DNA of 64,000 bases, from assembly GCF_000346465.2 (NCBI RefSeq), contig NC_034014.1, positions 5,108,461-5,172,460 on the forward strand, given 5' to 3'. Below the pieces are notes generated by a model that saw only the letters and a program-made list of their open reading frames with translations, made no database searches and was not told the DNA's origin. Below are positions 1-11,800 of the stretch, piece after piece (positions within the stretch are counted from its first letter, which is position 1; every line of letters starts with the position of its first letter). A program made the translations under genes and the position numbers. This stretch comes from Prunus persica. Taxonomy: Eukaryota; Streptophyta; Magnoliopsida; Rosales; Rosaceae.

Positions 1-2
1 AC

Positions 3-330
3 AGTAGATGGGAGTTGTGCTACTACTACGTCGTTTTATTTGTGTGTCCGGGCCTGAAGCCCTTAGAAATGTGATCAAAGCTATCAAACTATTGCATCTT
101 GTGTAAATCTCTTATCTTAAATAAATCTGAAAGTACACTTGATCCTGTTGTTTGGTCCAAATACGTTCTCTAAAAACTATGACGGCCATTTCCTAAGCCC
201 ATGCCTACTGTGCAGTCTTCCAGAGATAATTACATGCTTGCAAACGGGTCTAGCTTAACGAAAAAGCGTGTTTGAAAAATCATCATTCCCCTTATTACTT
301 TGACTATCGATTGTATTCAAAAATTGAAAA
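3..330. repeat. Downstream-flank block of the LRR-RLK array, copy 1
   Basis: This block is nearly the same as 34024-34322, which lies about 90 bp after the stop codon of the intact kinase at 30819-33934. Shared stretches include TACGTCGTTTTATTTGTGTG and the CTAAAAACTATGACGGCCAT segment. Shorter or more diverged relatives occur near 1290-1385, 15245-15530 and 36335-36660. It has no coding potential and seems to be the 3' flank that travelled with each tandem duplication. Its place at the left edge implies another kinase copy outside the window. Confidence 0.8.
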
Positions 331-2229
331 CAACAAAAATATAATCGCATTCTCACATGAGCTAACGCATTGTGGCACTAGCATGTATAATATAAAGGTG
401 TCTTTATTCATCTGTTTAATTAATTCAGTATAAAAAGTTGGACTTTTTTATGTTACTTTTGTTTGGTTCAGCAAAAAATTTAAGTTGATCAGTTCATATT
501 CATTGTTGGTGAAATAATGAAGGGAACGAATAACATGTTGGTAGGTTTACAATATTAGACAGCTCATATCCCTCACTTCCCTTCTTTACTCTCGTCGTCT
601 CATGTCCTCTCAGTCATCGTATACATTTTCTTCATATATATAGTCTTTCTTCTCCTCTCTTGACCAAATTTGAAGGTGGGCCCCACATTAGAATCTTTGC
701 ACATGGGGCTGTTTGAGATGCAGGTGGACTCCACAAAAGGATTTGGGTCTAGGCTAAATGTGGACTGGTATTTGGGTCCAAATTTAGATTTTTCTTGGGT
801 CATTTATCTTCTTGGGTTGGGAGAGCTTTTAGGGAATATTTTGGGTTTAGGTCCTAGGGTTGGAAATAGCCTAAAGAGACACAAGTGCAATATTTGTACC
901 TTATAAGCATCATACTTTGGAATGTATGCAGTACAAAAGGCACAAAAATTTCGTGCTTTATATAGGTCATGAGACTTTAAAAAATAAAAGTATATATATA
1001 TAACCATTAGGCACAAAAGTTGTCTATTTGTGCTCTCTATAGGCCACGAAAATTGTGCGTAAATTAATAAAGCAAAATCATTTTCTTCTTCTGTTCAAGT
1101 TGAGCACGAAACCATTGTGTTTTTTCTACATATGACACAAATATTACATATATATGTGTCCAATATGGTTCAGATGACATGACCCTCTTTTTTGTGGCTT
1201 TCGGATCGTGATTTTTTCCCAATTTTTTAGTAGTGTGGATAGGGAAATTTTTATGTGCTGCCAGAGAAATACTCTTGTTGCAGCATCAGGTCGTTTTATT
1301 GGTGTGTTTGGGCCTGCAGCCCTAGAAATGCCATCAAAGTTATCAAGCTAGCTACTACATGTCGTTTCAATCTCTTGTCATGACCATGTTTGGACTGGAA
1401 TCAAGTTCGTTTTGTCATGACCATGTTGACAATGGAATTGTGAATGGTTATTGTTGAAGAAAAACGTGAATCTCTCAATATAATTTTATCACCATTATTT
1501 AAATAATGAGTTTTTAAATTGTTTTCTGAATTGAGTTTTTGAGGGTACTGAATTGGAGATCACCTAAATAATTGAAAAGCAGGACATATAAGAGAGAGGG
1601 AGAGATTATATATAGAGAGCAGGAAAATTATATACTAACTTGATAGATTGGTTTTGTACTGATATATTCTTCTGTATATGCATGCGTACTTATTGATGGC
1701 AACTTGAAGTGAAAACAGCCAGTGCTATTTTGTGCTACTTTCTCTCTTTTCCACCTCGGGCAATTTAAAAAGACAAAAAATAAAAAATAAAAAATACTGG
1801 ACTTCAAGTTAGAACAAGCCCATGGACCGTGGCCAAGAATGCAGATCTATTCTAAGAAGATTGTAGATGAAAACTTAATTAATGAAAATACCGTAAAGCT
1901 TTTTACTTAAAGAAACAGGTTCTTTATCTGTCAATTGTTAATGTCGAGTGCAATAATAGTTGGAGTCATGATTTTTGGTAAAGTATTTATTTTTTACAAT
2001 GAAATCGAGTTTTAATGTTATGTTTAGTGTTTTTTTTTTTTTTTGGGTCAACTTGTTATGTTTAGTGTTTAAGATTGGATTATGAGGTAAAATTGAGGAC
2101 ATTAGGGGGCTTTTTTGGCCATAATTCGGAAGGGGGAGAGGTTTGTACACACTGCCAATGCAAGCGCGATGCAGGTTCTTTCCTATCGCATCTGTAAATT
2201 TACTTTCCATGGCTCAAATGGAACTTACC
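331..2229. other. Intergenic, relic flanks of the kinase array
   Basis: No gene is supported. Around 902-1075 there are two imperfect copies of a GGCACAAAA...GTGCT...TATAGG unit, probably part of an old transposon. 1250-1450 matches the kinase downstream flank (compare 33970-34120). 1510-1640 (TTTTGAGGG...CTGAA, then GAAAAGCAGGACATATAAGAGAG) is shared with 7830-7900 and 26545-26640. 2130-2229 resembles the leader upstream of the broken kinase at 5962. Confidence 0.5.
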
Positions 2230-2286
2230 AATTTCACAACCCAATTCCCATCTCTCTCTACAATCAATTACCCAATTCAAAAAAGG

Positions 2287-2553
2287 TGTTTTTGGTTGTG
2301 AAATTGATCTAAAACTCACTTTTCAATGCAATGTTCGTTTTCTGTTGTAGCTCCATGCATTTGGGACCTCCAATCTCAAAAGCTGGCAAGGTTTCCTAAG
2401 GCAGCTATGGTTACATACAACACAACCACCTTAGTCATGAACTCCCTCCCTCCAATCTCCAACTTCATAGTTTTGTCAATGTGGCTTTCCCTGACCGAGC
2501 TACAGAGATTGCTGTCTGAATTGCATTCCACTGGAGACATGTTTCTTGGCTAG
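2287..2553 (+). pseudogene. LRR receptor kinase remnant (N-terminus joined to C-terminus)
   Basis: The first ~75 bp match the signal-peptide region of the kinase copy at 5962 (TTGGTTGTGAAATTGATCT, CACTTTTCAATGCA, TGTAGCTCCATGCATTTGG). Next comes a short piece of the first LRR (CCAATCTCAAAAGCTGGCAA), then poorly matching sequence, then the last codons of the family (CTGAATTGCATTCCACTGG...CTTGGCTAG at the end). Almost the whole LRR and kinase part, about 2.7 kb, is gone. The ATG is lost: the site reads AGG. The stop codon at 2551-2553 lines up with the normal stop. It cannot make a receptor. It is a deletion relic of the tandem family. Confidence 0.75.
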
Positions 2554-3187
2554 AGTCTTTTGCTACCTGCGAAGTCTTTATGTGATTGGGAAGTTTTTAT
2601 GTTTTGCATGTGAAGTCATCGGTTGTTCTATATTAGATGAAGAAATTTGTAAGTAATCACCATTGAGATACATTGTGTAAAGTAGTAAAACATCTAGTAC
2701 TATTTGGTGTGTCTGGTCCTGGAGCCCCCATGTAATAAGAAAAAAAGAGCACATGTTATATGAATCTGTTTTCTGAAATCTTGAATACTCGATCGCATTA
2801 GGATTGGACTTGGAAATCAAGTTCATTCCATGCTTGTAAAAACTGCACCGGGTCGGTTAAACTGTTATGTGTTTTAGGGGAATGGACACATAGTTAACAA
2901 TAGCATTTATTTTCTTACTTGTGGCAAGGTTTGAAGTTCCTTTCATATTAGTTGTCGATTGTTTCAGGTTTGAACAAGTTATGGTATTCCACCTATATGA
3001 AACTTAGCAGTATACTCAGTTTCTAATCTATTTTCTAGGCTTCTTCGTTCTATTGGAATCCAGAGTTCAAACATGATCAGATCTTCTTAGTAGCCACCAC
3101 TGGACAATGGCAGCCTTCTTCGTAGATCTGCTGCCCTGCAAAGTGCAAAGTATTATGCATGTTTGTGATTCTGCTGCTCTTGGACTC
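2554..3187. other. Intergenic
   Basis: 3' flank of the preceding pseudogene; I see no gene or clear repeat. The last five bases, GACTC (3183-3187), are repeated at 4777-4781 around the retroelement that follows. Confidence 0.5.
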
Positions 3188-3595
3188 TGTTAGATTTTAG
3201 AGAACAAAAGAGTGATTTTATTTATTCAACAATAGATGGGTACAAGGCTTTATAGAGGACTAGGCTTATTGGCCTTCAACAACTAGAAACTGTTTGCTAG
3301 GCTTGTTGGCCTTTTCACTCTTTGCTGGCTATTTGGCCTTTTCTCTCTCTCTCGGCTTTGTACAAGAGACTACATCTATTTATACACTTAAGCTGCGGCC
3401 TTTGTCCAAGTCAATTCGGTGGACTTGGCTTCTTCTCCTAGTCACTACTTTTATTACAAGATTTTTATTAGGACTTTTCTAGAGTTTATAATAATCATCT
3501 CTTAAAGTTTGACTTTGTCAAAGTTAGTGAACTTTCTTGAGTTTTTTTTTTATAAACATTTTTCTATATTCTTCAAGTGTGTATTAAATTTAACA
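3188..3595 (-). repeat. LTR of copia family, minus orientation
   Basis: Read on the minus strand it starts TGTTAAATTT, has the TATA box GTGTATAAATAG, a polyadenylation-like GAATAAATAAAAT and ends AATCTAACA. The plus-strand sequence next to it (3596-3606) is the complement of a polypurine tract, as expected just before a 3' LTR. 3607-3821 is what is left of the internal part of this element; no conserved protein motif is readable there. Confidence 0.6.
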
Positions 3596-3883
3596 CTCCT
3601 CCTTAATGCACACTTGGAGCTATATTGCTAGATATTCTGATTTTGTTGATGCCATATTCTTTGCTGTTGCTGATAATTGAGCTACAGTCTCTGTCTTCCG
3701 GTCATTGCCGCTGCTATTGATATGCCTATTTGCATTGTCTTTTTCTGATGGTGCTGGACGTGCATAGAACACATGCTCGTACTTATCATTTTCTTTTGTG
3801 TGGTTAGCTTGATAATTTTTCAAAAGTTTTCTATTCATCATCAAGCTATTATCCTAAGCCTCTCTTCTCCCTAGAACTAACAA

Positions 3884-3895
3884 TGGTATCAGAGC
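3884..3895 (+). other. Primer binding site (initiator Met tRNA)
   Basis: TGGTATCAGAGC two bases after an LTR tail ending CTAACA (3882). This 12-mer is the classic complement of the 3' end of plant initiator methionine tRNA, used to prime minus-strand synthesis in Ty1/copia elements. It fixes the plus orientation of the gag part. Confidence 0.85.
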
Positions 3896-3938
3896 TTGTT
3901 CCGATCAACCTTGGGCGTTGGTTCACTAGTCCCTCATC

Positions 3939-4598
3939 ATGTCCACTACTAGCCAAAACTCTGACCCTCTTCCTATTTTCATGGGAGAAAACTATGACTT
4001 CTGGAATATTAAAATGAAGACCTATTTTATGTCTTAAGATTTATGGGACATAGTTGATAATGGTTTCAATAATCAAGAAAATCCAACCGTGGAACAGTTG
4101 AGGCAACTGAAGAAAAATCAACAAAAAGATGCAAAGGCCTTATATGCCCTGCAACAAGCCTTGCATTATACGATTTTTTCAAGAATCATGGGAGCCACAA
4201 TTACAAGGGAAGCATGGAATACCTTAAAGGAGGAATTTCAAGGCAATGCCAAAGTATGTGCAGTTAAACTACAAACTTTGAGAAGAGAGTTTGAAAATAT
4301 TAAAATGAAGGATTCTGAGACCACACAAGACTATTATGCTAAAATAAAAATAAAAATAAATCAATTGAGAGCCTATGGAGAAAATATTAATGATTCAAGA
4401 ACTGTAGAAAAAATACTTATAAGTCTTCTTGATAAGTATGATCCTTTAGTTACTGCTATTGAACAGACAAAAGATTTAACTAGTCTGTCAGTGACAGAAC
4501 TAATGGGCTCTCTTGAAGCTTATGAGAAAAGACTGAGTAGGCGAAATGAAAATTCAATTGAAAGTGCCTTTCAGTCAAAACTAAATCTAAGGTCTTAG
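3939..4598 (+). pseudogene. copia gag (UBN2-type) pseudogene
   Basis: The reading frame opens at 3939 (MSTTSQNSDPLPIF) and contains the gag hallmark GENYDFWNIKMKTYF. It is stopped by TAA at 4035-4037, where most relatives have a further codon before DLWDIV. After the stop the frame stays open to 4598, covering the typical AWNTLKEEFQGN, LQTLRREFENIKMKDSE, QDYYAKI and TELMGSLEAYEKR motifs of the gag-polypeptide/UBN2 family. No zinc knuckle, protease, integrase or reverse transcriptase follows, so it is an internally deleted element that cannot move by itself. Confidence 0.8.
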
Positions 4599-4711
4599 AA
4601 AACTAAAAAAGTTAGGAAGAGCTGAAAAACTACACCTCTTGTATCCAACCAACTCTAAAGCCCTTGTACCCTTCTTATTTCTATCAATAAAATAAAATAA
4701 TCTTGTTACTC

Positions 4712-4776
4712 TTTCAAAAGTTTTCTATTCATCATCAAGCTATTATCCTAAGCCTCTCTTCTCCCTAGAACTAACA
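4712..4776 (+). repeat. 3' LTR tail, direct repeat of 3822-3882
   Basis: The ~62-bp tail (TTTCAAAAGTTTTCTATTCA ... CCCTAGAACTAACA) is repeated in direct orientation at 3822-3882 in front of the primer site and at 4712-4776 after gag. The sequence just before it (4640-4711), with TCAATAAAATAAAATAA, is probably the R/U5 part of the same LTR. The 5' half of this LTR is absent. Confidence 0.7.
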
Positions 4777-4781
4777 GACTC

Positions 4782-5961
4782 CATTATAAAAGAAGAGGAT
4801 GTGCTGTTTATTGATGATTACTTTGGGAAAAGAAGACGGAAAATGTGCTCTTTCTACCAAATAACAGGACAACCAAGAAGAGCTGGAAGCCTGGGATCAG
4901 GAACCAGGAACCAGGAAATGGCAGCATTTGGGTATTGCTCCTTCCAGCAGCCAGAGGGAGTCAACAAATTATGCACACACCACTCTATTGGCAAAGTAGG
5001 AGGTGAGACCATTTTAAATTAAGGATGTAGGCATAGGCAATCACGCATGTATATGTTAGTGTGAATCTGAATACACTTTCAAGGCAGAAAAAATTGTATT
5101 TAATGTTTAAAAGCTAAAATAAGGGGTCTAATTGCACTAAGTCTAAATCTTGGGAGGTGTCAAATCAACTGTATTTGGTATTGGTACACAGAACTGCCGG
5201 TGCTACTTCTTTCTTTCTTTATCACCAAGCACTTTAAAAAAGTTATACTTTATTTAGTTAAACTTACAAAGAAAATAGAAGGAAAGAAAGAGGACCAAGT
5301 GGTGGCACAGACACCATGGTAGCTGCCTCTTTTGCCTGATCCAAGAGGAGGCCTCACCTCTAAAATCTTAACATTCTTTTTCATTTTTTAAATATTCCAT
5401 TTCATTGCAATAATGAGTTTCTAAATCATGTAGGTAACTGCTTCTGTAAAATTGATCTCATACTTAGCCAGCACATGCACATCTGGAAGTAAATATTTTT
5501 CTAAAGAAACAATAAAACCATTGGTATAAAGTGTTGTGTTAACTTGGGATATTTACCAAAACAAGTTTTTTGTAAAAGTCGTTATTAATTTGGTGGCCTA
5601 TCCACTCACTGGATTTTCTTTCTTTAGGTGGCGGCCTCAGCTTTGTTTTCAAAGTTTCTCTAGGTTTCCACTGGATTCACGACATTGACAATCATAGTGG
5701 GTGTTGGATTTTCTTCACTAACGTCTTTTAACTGGGGCTGAGCGGCTGTGCCTATTCCACTCAGAGCATCTGGGAGTCAGCTTTTTGCTGTCATGGCTGA
5801 GGTTTCAAGTCTAACAGTGGCTGTCCCTTTACTTAATTATTTTTTCTTCTCATATTTGAATTTTTAAAATCCACAAAGGATGATGCAGGTTCTTCTCCTT
5901 ATAAACTAGTTTGTCATGCCTCAAATATTGCAACTTACCAATTTCATAACCCAACTAAAAA
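4782..5961. other. Intergenic, upstream region of the broken kinase
   Basis: No gene is supported. 5880-5961 is the leader shared with other kinase copies (GATGCAGGTTCTTCTCCTTA; AACTTACCAATTTCATAACC). A 73-codon open frame at 4801-5022 shows no recognisable motif. Confidence 0.5.
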
Positions 5962-7537
5962 ATGGGGGTTTTGATTGTGAAATTGATCTTAATATACTCA
6001 CTTTTCAATGCAGTGTTAATTTGCTGTTGGAGCTCCATGCATTTTGGACAGGAAGAGAAGGATAGGTTGGCACTAATAGCCTTCAAAGCTCAAATAAAGG
6101 AGGATCCTCATTTGGCCTTGAGCTCCTGGAATGAATCCATTCACTTTTGCATCTGGTACGGTGTCACATGCAGTCGACGACACCAACAAAGAGTCACAAA
6201 GCTAGACCTACAATCTCAAAATCTTGCAGGGTTCTTATCACCAAACATAGGAAATTTAAGTTTCCTAAGGGAACTAAAGCTACAAAACAACAGCTTTAGC
6301 CATGAAATCCCTCCACAGATTGGGCATTTGCATAGATTACAGGTATTACGTCTAGACAATAACTCATTTACTGGGTCTATTCCAAACAACATATCATATG
6401 GCTTCAAACCTTATCTTTATGGATTTGGCTTACAACATGCTCGTGGGAAAAATTCCTCCACAAATTGGCTCCTTATCAAAGCTTCAAATACTTGTTGTAC
6501 AATTTAACAATTTAACAGGGGAGATCCCTCCTTCCTTGGGAAACCTTTCGTCTCTAGAGGTACTTGCTACAGCTTATAATAACTTGGTGGGAATCATCCC
6601 TACTTCTCTTGGTCAATTAAAAAAACTAACATTGTTGTCACTGGGCTTAAATAAGTTATTTGGTACCTTCCCTTCCTCCATCTATAACCTCTCTGCCCTT
6701 TTTACTTTGTCCATAATACAAAACCAAATTCAGGGGACTCTTCCTTCAGACTTAGGTAAAACTCTTCCTAACCTCCAAGTCTTTAACATTGCCAATAATC
6801 AATTTACCGGATTCATTCCCCTCTTCAAAGGGTAGATATTGCCATTGGTGTTGCTTGTGCACTGGATTATCTTCATAATCATTGTGGAACACCCAGAGTT
6901 CATTGTGATCTCAAACCAAGCAATGTTCTTTTGAACAACGAGTTGGTTGGACACGTTTCTGACTTTGGACTAGCAAGATTTGTGCCAGAAATGACTAGTA
7001 ATTCTTAATCAAATCAAACAAATTCCATTGGAATAAGAGGTTCCTTTGGTTATGTTGCTCCAGGTAAACATCCTTTCTTCTTTTTTAGTCTTACATAACC
7101 TAAACAGAGCTTTTCGATTTCCATTTATATTGATAATTTGTGATGCTTTTATCGTAGAGTATGGTATGGGAAGTGAGGTTTCAACCTATGGGGATGTGTA
7201 CAGCTTTGGCATTCTCTTGTTGGAGATGTTTACAGGGAAGAGAACCACTGACGAAATGTTTAGAGGCGGTTTGAACCTTCGTAATTTCGTGCAAATGTCA
7301 ATCCCTGAGCGAGTTACATAGGTTGCAGATTCAGTATTCCTTCGAGTAGGCAATGATAACGCTAGCACCAGCAATCTTCCCAATCAATACAGCGCAAGAG
7401 CTCAAAAGATCTCGGAGTTCTTCAGTTTGATATTTATAATTGGAGTAGAGTGTTCTGCTGAATCCCCAAGAGACTGAAAATATATCAGTGAAGTTGAATC
7501 TGAATTGCATTCCATTAAGGAAATACTTCTTAGATAG
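5962..7537 (+). pseudogene. LRR receptor-like kinase pseudogene (subfamily XII)
   Basis: The original ATG (5962) starts a signal peptide and LRRNT_2 domain ([16 protein letters not shown]...SWNES..FCIWYGVTCSRR) and about three LRRs. A one-base insertion near 6408 (TTCAAACC against TTCAACC in the intact copies) shifts the frame; the LRRs continue in the next frame from 6398 to about 6825. There the gene jumps from LRR sequence directly to the kinase catalytic loop (junction 6825-6836, GGGTAGATATTGCC), losing about 1.6 kb: the remaining LRRs, the membrane helix and the kinase N-lobe. Further lesions: TAA at about 7006-7008 after the DFG segment, TAG at 7319-7321 and TGA near 7476. The family intron (GT at 7065, AG near 7156) is still visible. 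Position 7537 is the aligned original stop. It is dead as a receptor. Confidence 0.9.
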
Positions 7538-8789
7538 GAACTTTTGCTAGTCTTAAGTAATAATGGCTTTGTCTGCTAACTATATATATGTTCAATTTAC
7601 ACATAAAGTGTGATGTTATATCTGAATTGCGTTCAAGTAAAGGCTTTGTATACTTCTTTTTTGTTCCTTTTTCTGTTTCATATTTTATTTCCCTTCTTGA
7701 AACTTATTAATTCTAGAAATGAACTCAAAATATTCTCAGTACTGTGTCCGTTTTATGAAAATTATGATTAGCCAAACTGCATTCCTATAAGTGACTTTTT
7801 GCTCTTTTCATTCCCTGATGGGGTTTTAAATTGTTTTCTGATTAGAGATCGCCTAAAATTAGTAAGTGATATGAAAATCAGGGAGATAGAGAGAAAATTA
7901 CTCATATTGGTTCTATACTGATACATTGTTCTGTATTTGTTGCACCATTCTTGCAGTCGTACCAGTTAGGAAATCAGCTGAAGTTGACGTGCTCAAGCGA
8001 CGGGAGAGACGGTACTTACTCATCGTCAAATGCTGACCCGTCCCGGGGGAAATGGTACTTATTTATGGCAGTTGACATACATGTACACATGCAAGGGATT
8101 GATGACATACATGATTCATTTCTTTTCTGTATAGGACATTCTTGTGTACCAAAAAGAATTCAGATGAGCATGAACCAATCTTGATCTGAAACTCCGATTT
8201 TCAATTAAAAAACAAAAAAACTTCTTCAATTATGGCCTTTCTTCTTCTAGATCTGATCTGAGTCTGACTGTCAATCGGTTGACGTGCGAGGTACTGGAAA
8301 AAAAAAAAAATCATATTATCATAATTCCGTAATTGTTATATTTCTTAAATAATAATAAAAGTCAACTATTGTGAGCTACTAACTAGGTACCGTTGCTCTT
8401 TTTTTTTTCTTTTTTTTTCGGTCAACTCTAATTTCGTTCAAACTGAGAATTAAAAACAGTGTAATAATTTCTGCAATAATATAAAAGTTTTGTTTTCATG
8501 TGTCTTGTTGAAATCTTTCTTCGAATTCACTCTCCTGTCAATAAGCATGGAATCTATATTACAATATAATACATAAAAATGTAAAGTCAAAGCCAATTGC
8601 CAAATGCCAGCTTTATTTGATATTTTATCTAACCTTACATCACAACCAATTAATTAATAGTAATTTTATTTTCAAGAACAAGAAAATAAAGTTGTCCACA
8701 TTCCTTTGCCAAGTTGCCATGCATATAAATCAGTTTGTCATGCTTGAACTCAAACTCAACGTACCAATTCTCCCATACACTAACCCATC
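7538..8789. other. Intergenic, promoter region of the kinase at 8840
   Basis: 8270-8330 and 8500-8750 were duplicated to 12130-12160, 12302-12330 and 12350-12520 (shared: GAGGTA.TG, TCATATTATCAT, CATGTCTTGTTGAAA, AGAACAAGAAAATAA, TTCGTCATGCTTGAAC-type segments). This is therefore the promoter and leader block that belonged to each copy. No other gene is seen. Confidence 0.5.
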
Positions 8790-8809
8790 TCTCTCTCTCT
8801 CTCTCTCTC
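8790..8809 (+). repeat. CT microsatellite in the 5' leader
   Basis: About nine CT/TC units lie 30-50 bp before the kinase start codon. Pyrimidine-rich leaders are common in plant genes. Confidence 0.8.
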
Positions 8810-8839
8810 CACAGACCACAACCCATCCCCTTCATCATA

Positions 8840-11800
8840 ATGGGGATTTTGGTTGTGAGATTTACCTTAACAAGCTTATGCATTTTTAATGCAATAATAC
8901 TTGTTTGTTGTGTCAGCTCCAATGACACGGACATGCATGCATTGCTGGCCTTCAAAGCTCAAATAAAGGAGGATCCTTACGGGGCCATGAGCTCTTGGAA
9001 TGAATCCACGAACTTTTGCATCTGGCATGGAGTTACTTGCAGCCGAAGGCATCACCAAAGGGTCACAATGCTGGATCTACCGAGCCAAAATTTGGTGGGT
9101 TCCTTGTCTCCCCACGTAGGAAATCTGAGCTTCCTGAGGATCCTAAACCTCGACAACAACAGCTTGAGCCATGAAATCCCTCCAGGAATTGGGCATTTGC
9201 ATCGATTGCAGGTATTGCGTCTACACAACAACTCATTTAGTGGCCCTATACCATCCAACATATCACATTGCTTCAACCTTGAGTATGTGAATCTTGGCTA
9301 TAACAAGCTGGTGGGTAACATTCCTTCAGAAATTGGCTCCTTTCCAAAGCTTTACATCCTTGTTTTTCAACACAATAATTTAACGGGAGAGATCCCTCCT
9401 TCCTTAGGGAACCTTTCATCTCTCGAGGTATTTGCTGCTTCTGATAATAATTTTACGGGAAGCATTCCTAGTTCCCTTGGCCAATTGAAAAAATTAACAT
9501 TTTTGACATTGGGCGTAAATTACTTGTCTGGTACTTTCCCTCCCTCACTATGCAACATCTCTAGTCTCCAGACTTTAATGATGCAGTTCAACCAAATTGA
9601 AGGGAGTGTTCCTTCATACTGTGGCAAATACCTTCCCAATCTTGAAGCTTTTAGCATTGCCGAAAACCAATTTACTGGATCCATTCCTCTCTCAATATCC
9701 AATGCCACGAGTTTGTGGATGTTTCAATTTGGCTACAACAAGCTAACTGGACAGGTACCGGATTTACGGAAGCTTCATAACCTCAAAGATTTCAACATTC
9801 AAGGTAATCGTCTTGGAAGCGGCAGAGATGGTGATCTGAGTTTTCTCTCAGACTTGACAAATGCCAGAGAGCTAAGAAAGTTGGTTATGACCAACAACAA
9901 TTTTGGAGGGTCTTTGCCCACATCAATATCCAATCTCTCAACCAAGCTTGAATTTTTCTTGGTTCAAAAGAACCGAATAGATGGAAGCATCCCAGCAGGC
10001 TTAGGGAATCTGATCAGCATGGAAGCTTTAGCGATGTACGAAAATAGCCTCACAGGTAACATCCCCACTGACATTGGGAAGCTTGCAAATCTTGTGGAAT
10101 TTGATATATCTATGAACAAATTATCAGGAAGCATTCCGTCCTCTCTAGGAGATTTAACCAAGTTAAGCAGACTCTACTTGGAAGGAAATTATCTTCAGGG
10201 CTTCATCCCTTCAAGCCTAGGGGAATGCCATGGGCTGCAACTATTGGATCTTTCTTACAACAACCTTAATGGCACAATTCCTGAAAAGGTTTTTGGCCTC
10301 CGCTCCTTATCAATTTATTTGGATTTGTCTAATAACTACTTTACAGGTTCCCTTCCCACGGAGGTAGGGAATTTGGGGACTCTAAGTAGATTGGACATTT
10401 CTGGTAACAGGTTATCTGGAGAACTTCCAAATAGCCTTGGTAGTTGTGTGAGTTTAGGAGTCCTACACTTGCAAGGCAACTTCTTCAATGGGTCCATTCC
10501 ATCGTCTATGACTTCGTTGAGAGGTATTCAAGATCTAGACCTTTCTCGCAATAATTTGTCAGGTGAAATTCCAAAATTCTTAGAAGACTTTTTCTCGCTG
10601 AAAAATCTGAACCTGTCATTCAATGGCTTTTGGGGGTCGGTACCAATTGGTGGTGTTTTCGGAAATGCAAGTGCAACTTCAATTGTTGGCAACACTAGGC
10701 TCTGCGGCGGTATTGGTAAACTCCAGCTGCCTAAATGCAAGTCCAAGAGAGGAGGATCATCTCGTAGCTTGAAATTAATAATTCCTTTAGTTTCTGGACT
10801 TGCTCTTCTAGGCATAGCTATGGTGCTATCCTATTTCTTTCTTTGTTCGTCAAGAAAGAAAACGAAAGAAATTTCGTTGACCACTTTGGCGAAATCTATT
10901 TTGCAAGTGTCATATAATACTCTCTCGAAAGCTACTGACGGGTTCTCCTCAACTAATTTGATTGGTAGGGGTAGCTTTGGGTCTGTATATAAAGGGGTTC
11001 TTGCGTATGATGATATAGCTGATCAACTTGTTGCCGTGAAAGTGTTTAACCTGTCACGCCGTGGAGCATTTAAAAGTTTCATAGCCGAATGTGAGTCATT
11101 GAGAAATATCAGGCATCGAAATCTCGTGAAGATTATAACCGCTTGCTCAAGTGTTGATTTTCATGGTAATGATTTTAAGGCACTGGTTTATCAGTTCATG
11201 GACAATGGGAGTTTAGAGGAGTGGTTGCATCCAACTACTGGAGAAGAGGTAAGAGATCATGCACCCAAGAATTTGAATCTTCTTCAGAGGCTAGACATCG
11301 TTATTCATGTTGCATGTGCATTGGATTATCTCCATAATCATTGCGAAACGCCAATAGTTCATTGTGATCTCAAGCCAAGCAATGTTCTTTTGGACAACGA
11401 GTTGATTGGACATGTTTCTGACTTTGGACTAGCAAGAATTCTCTCACAAATATCCAACAATGATATTTCAGAAAATCAGATAAGTTCCATTGGAATAAGA
11501 GGAACGGTTGGTTACGCTGCTCCAGGTTAATATCTCCATCCCATCCTAAGTTCTTCATTAATTATTTCATTTACAAATGTTGTGACATTAATTAATATTT
11601 CATGATGTTTGAGCTGCAGAGTATGGCATGGGAAGCGAGGTGTCAATAAATGGAGATGTATATAGCTTCGGCATTCTCGTTTTAGAGATGTTTACAGGGA
11701 AGAGACCAACGGACAACATGTTTAGTGGAGACTTGAACCTTCATAATTTCGTGAAGATGAGCTTCCCGGACCGAGTTGGAGAGATTGCAGAGTCATCATT

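Larger units (their letters stand above)
3188..4776. mobile_element. Composite, rearranged Ty1/copia remnant flanked by GACTC
   Basis: The unit begins TGTTAG, ends CTAACA, and is flanked by perfect 5-bp repeats GACTC (3183-3187, 4777-4781). Inside are two parts in opposite orientation. 3188-3595 reads on the minus strand as a ~408-bp LTR (TGTTAAATTT to AATCTAACA) with a TATA box (GTGTATAAATAG) and a purine tract AAGGAGGAG just outside it. 3822-4776 is plus-oriented: an LTR tail, a Met-tRNA primer site, a gag region, and a second LTR tail. The R-like parts of both LTR types are related (AAAGCC..TTGTACCC followed by AATAAAATAAAA), so both come from one family. See the findings for possible origins. 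Confidence 0.65.

Noticed and set aside
3620..3844. 74-codon minus-strand frame as a copia protein
   Set aside because: It runs from one LTR tail into the remnant of another element and matches no copia domain.
8735..8839. In-frame upstream ATG extension of the first intact kinase
   Set aside because: It runs through the CT-repeat leader and would put 35 residues before a clear signal peptide; the other copies start at the equivalent of 8840.
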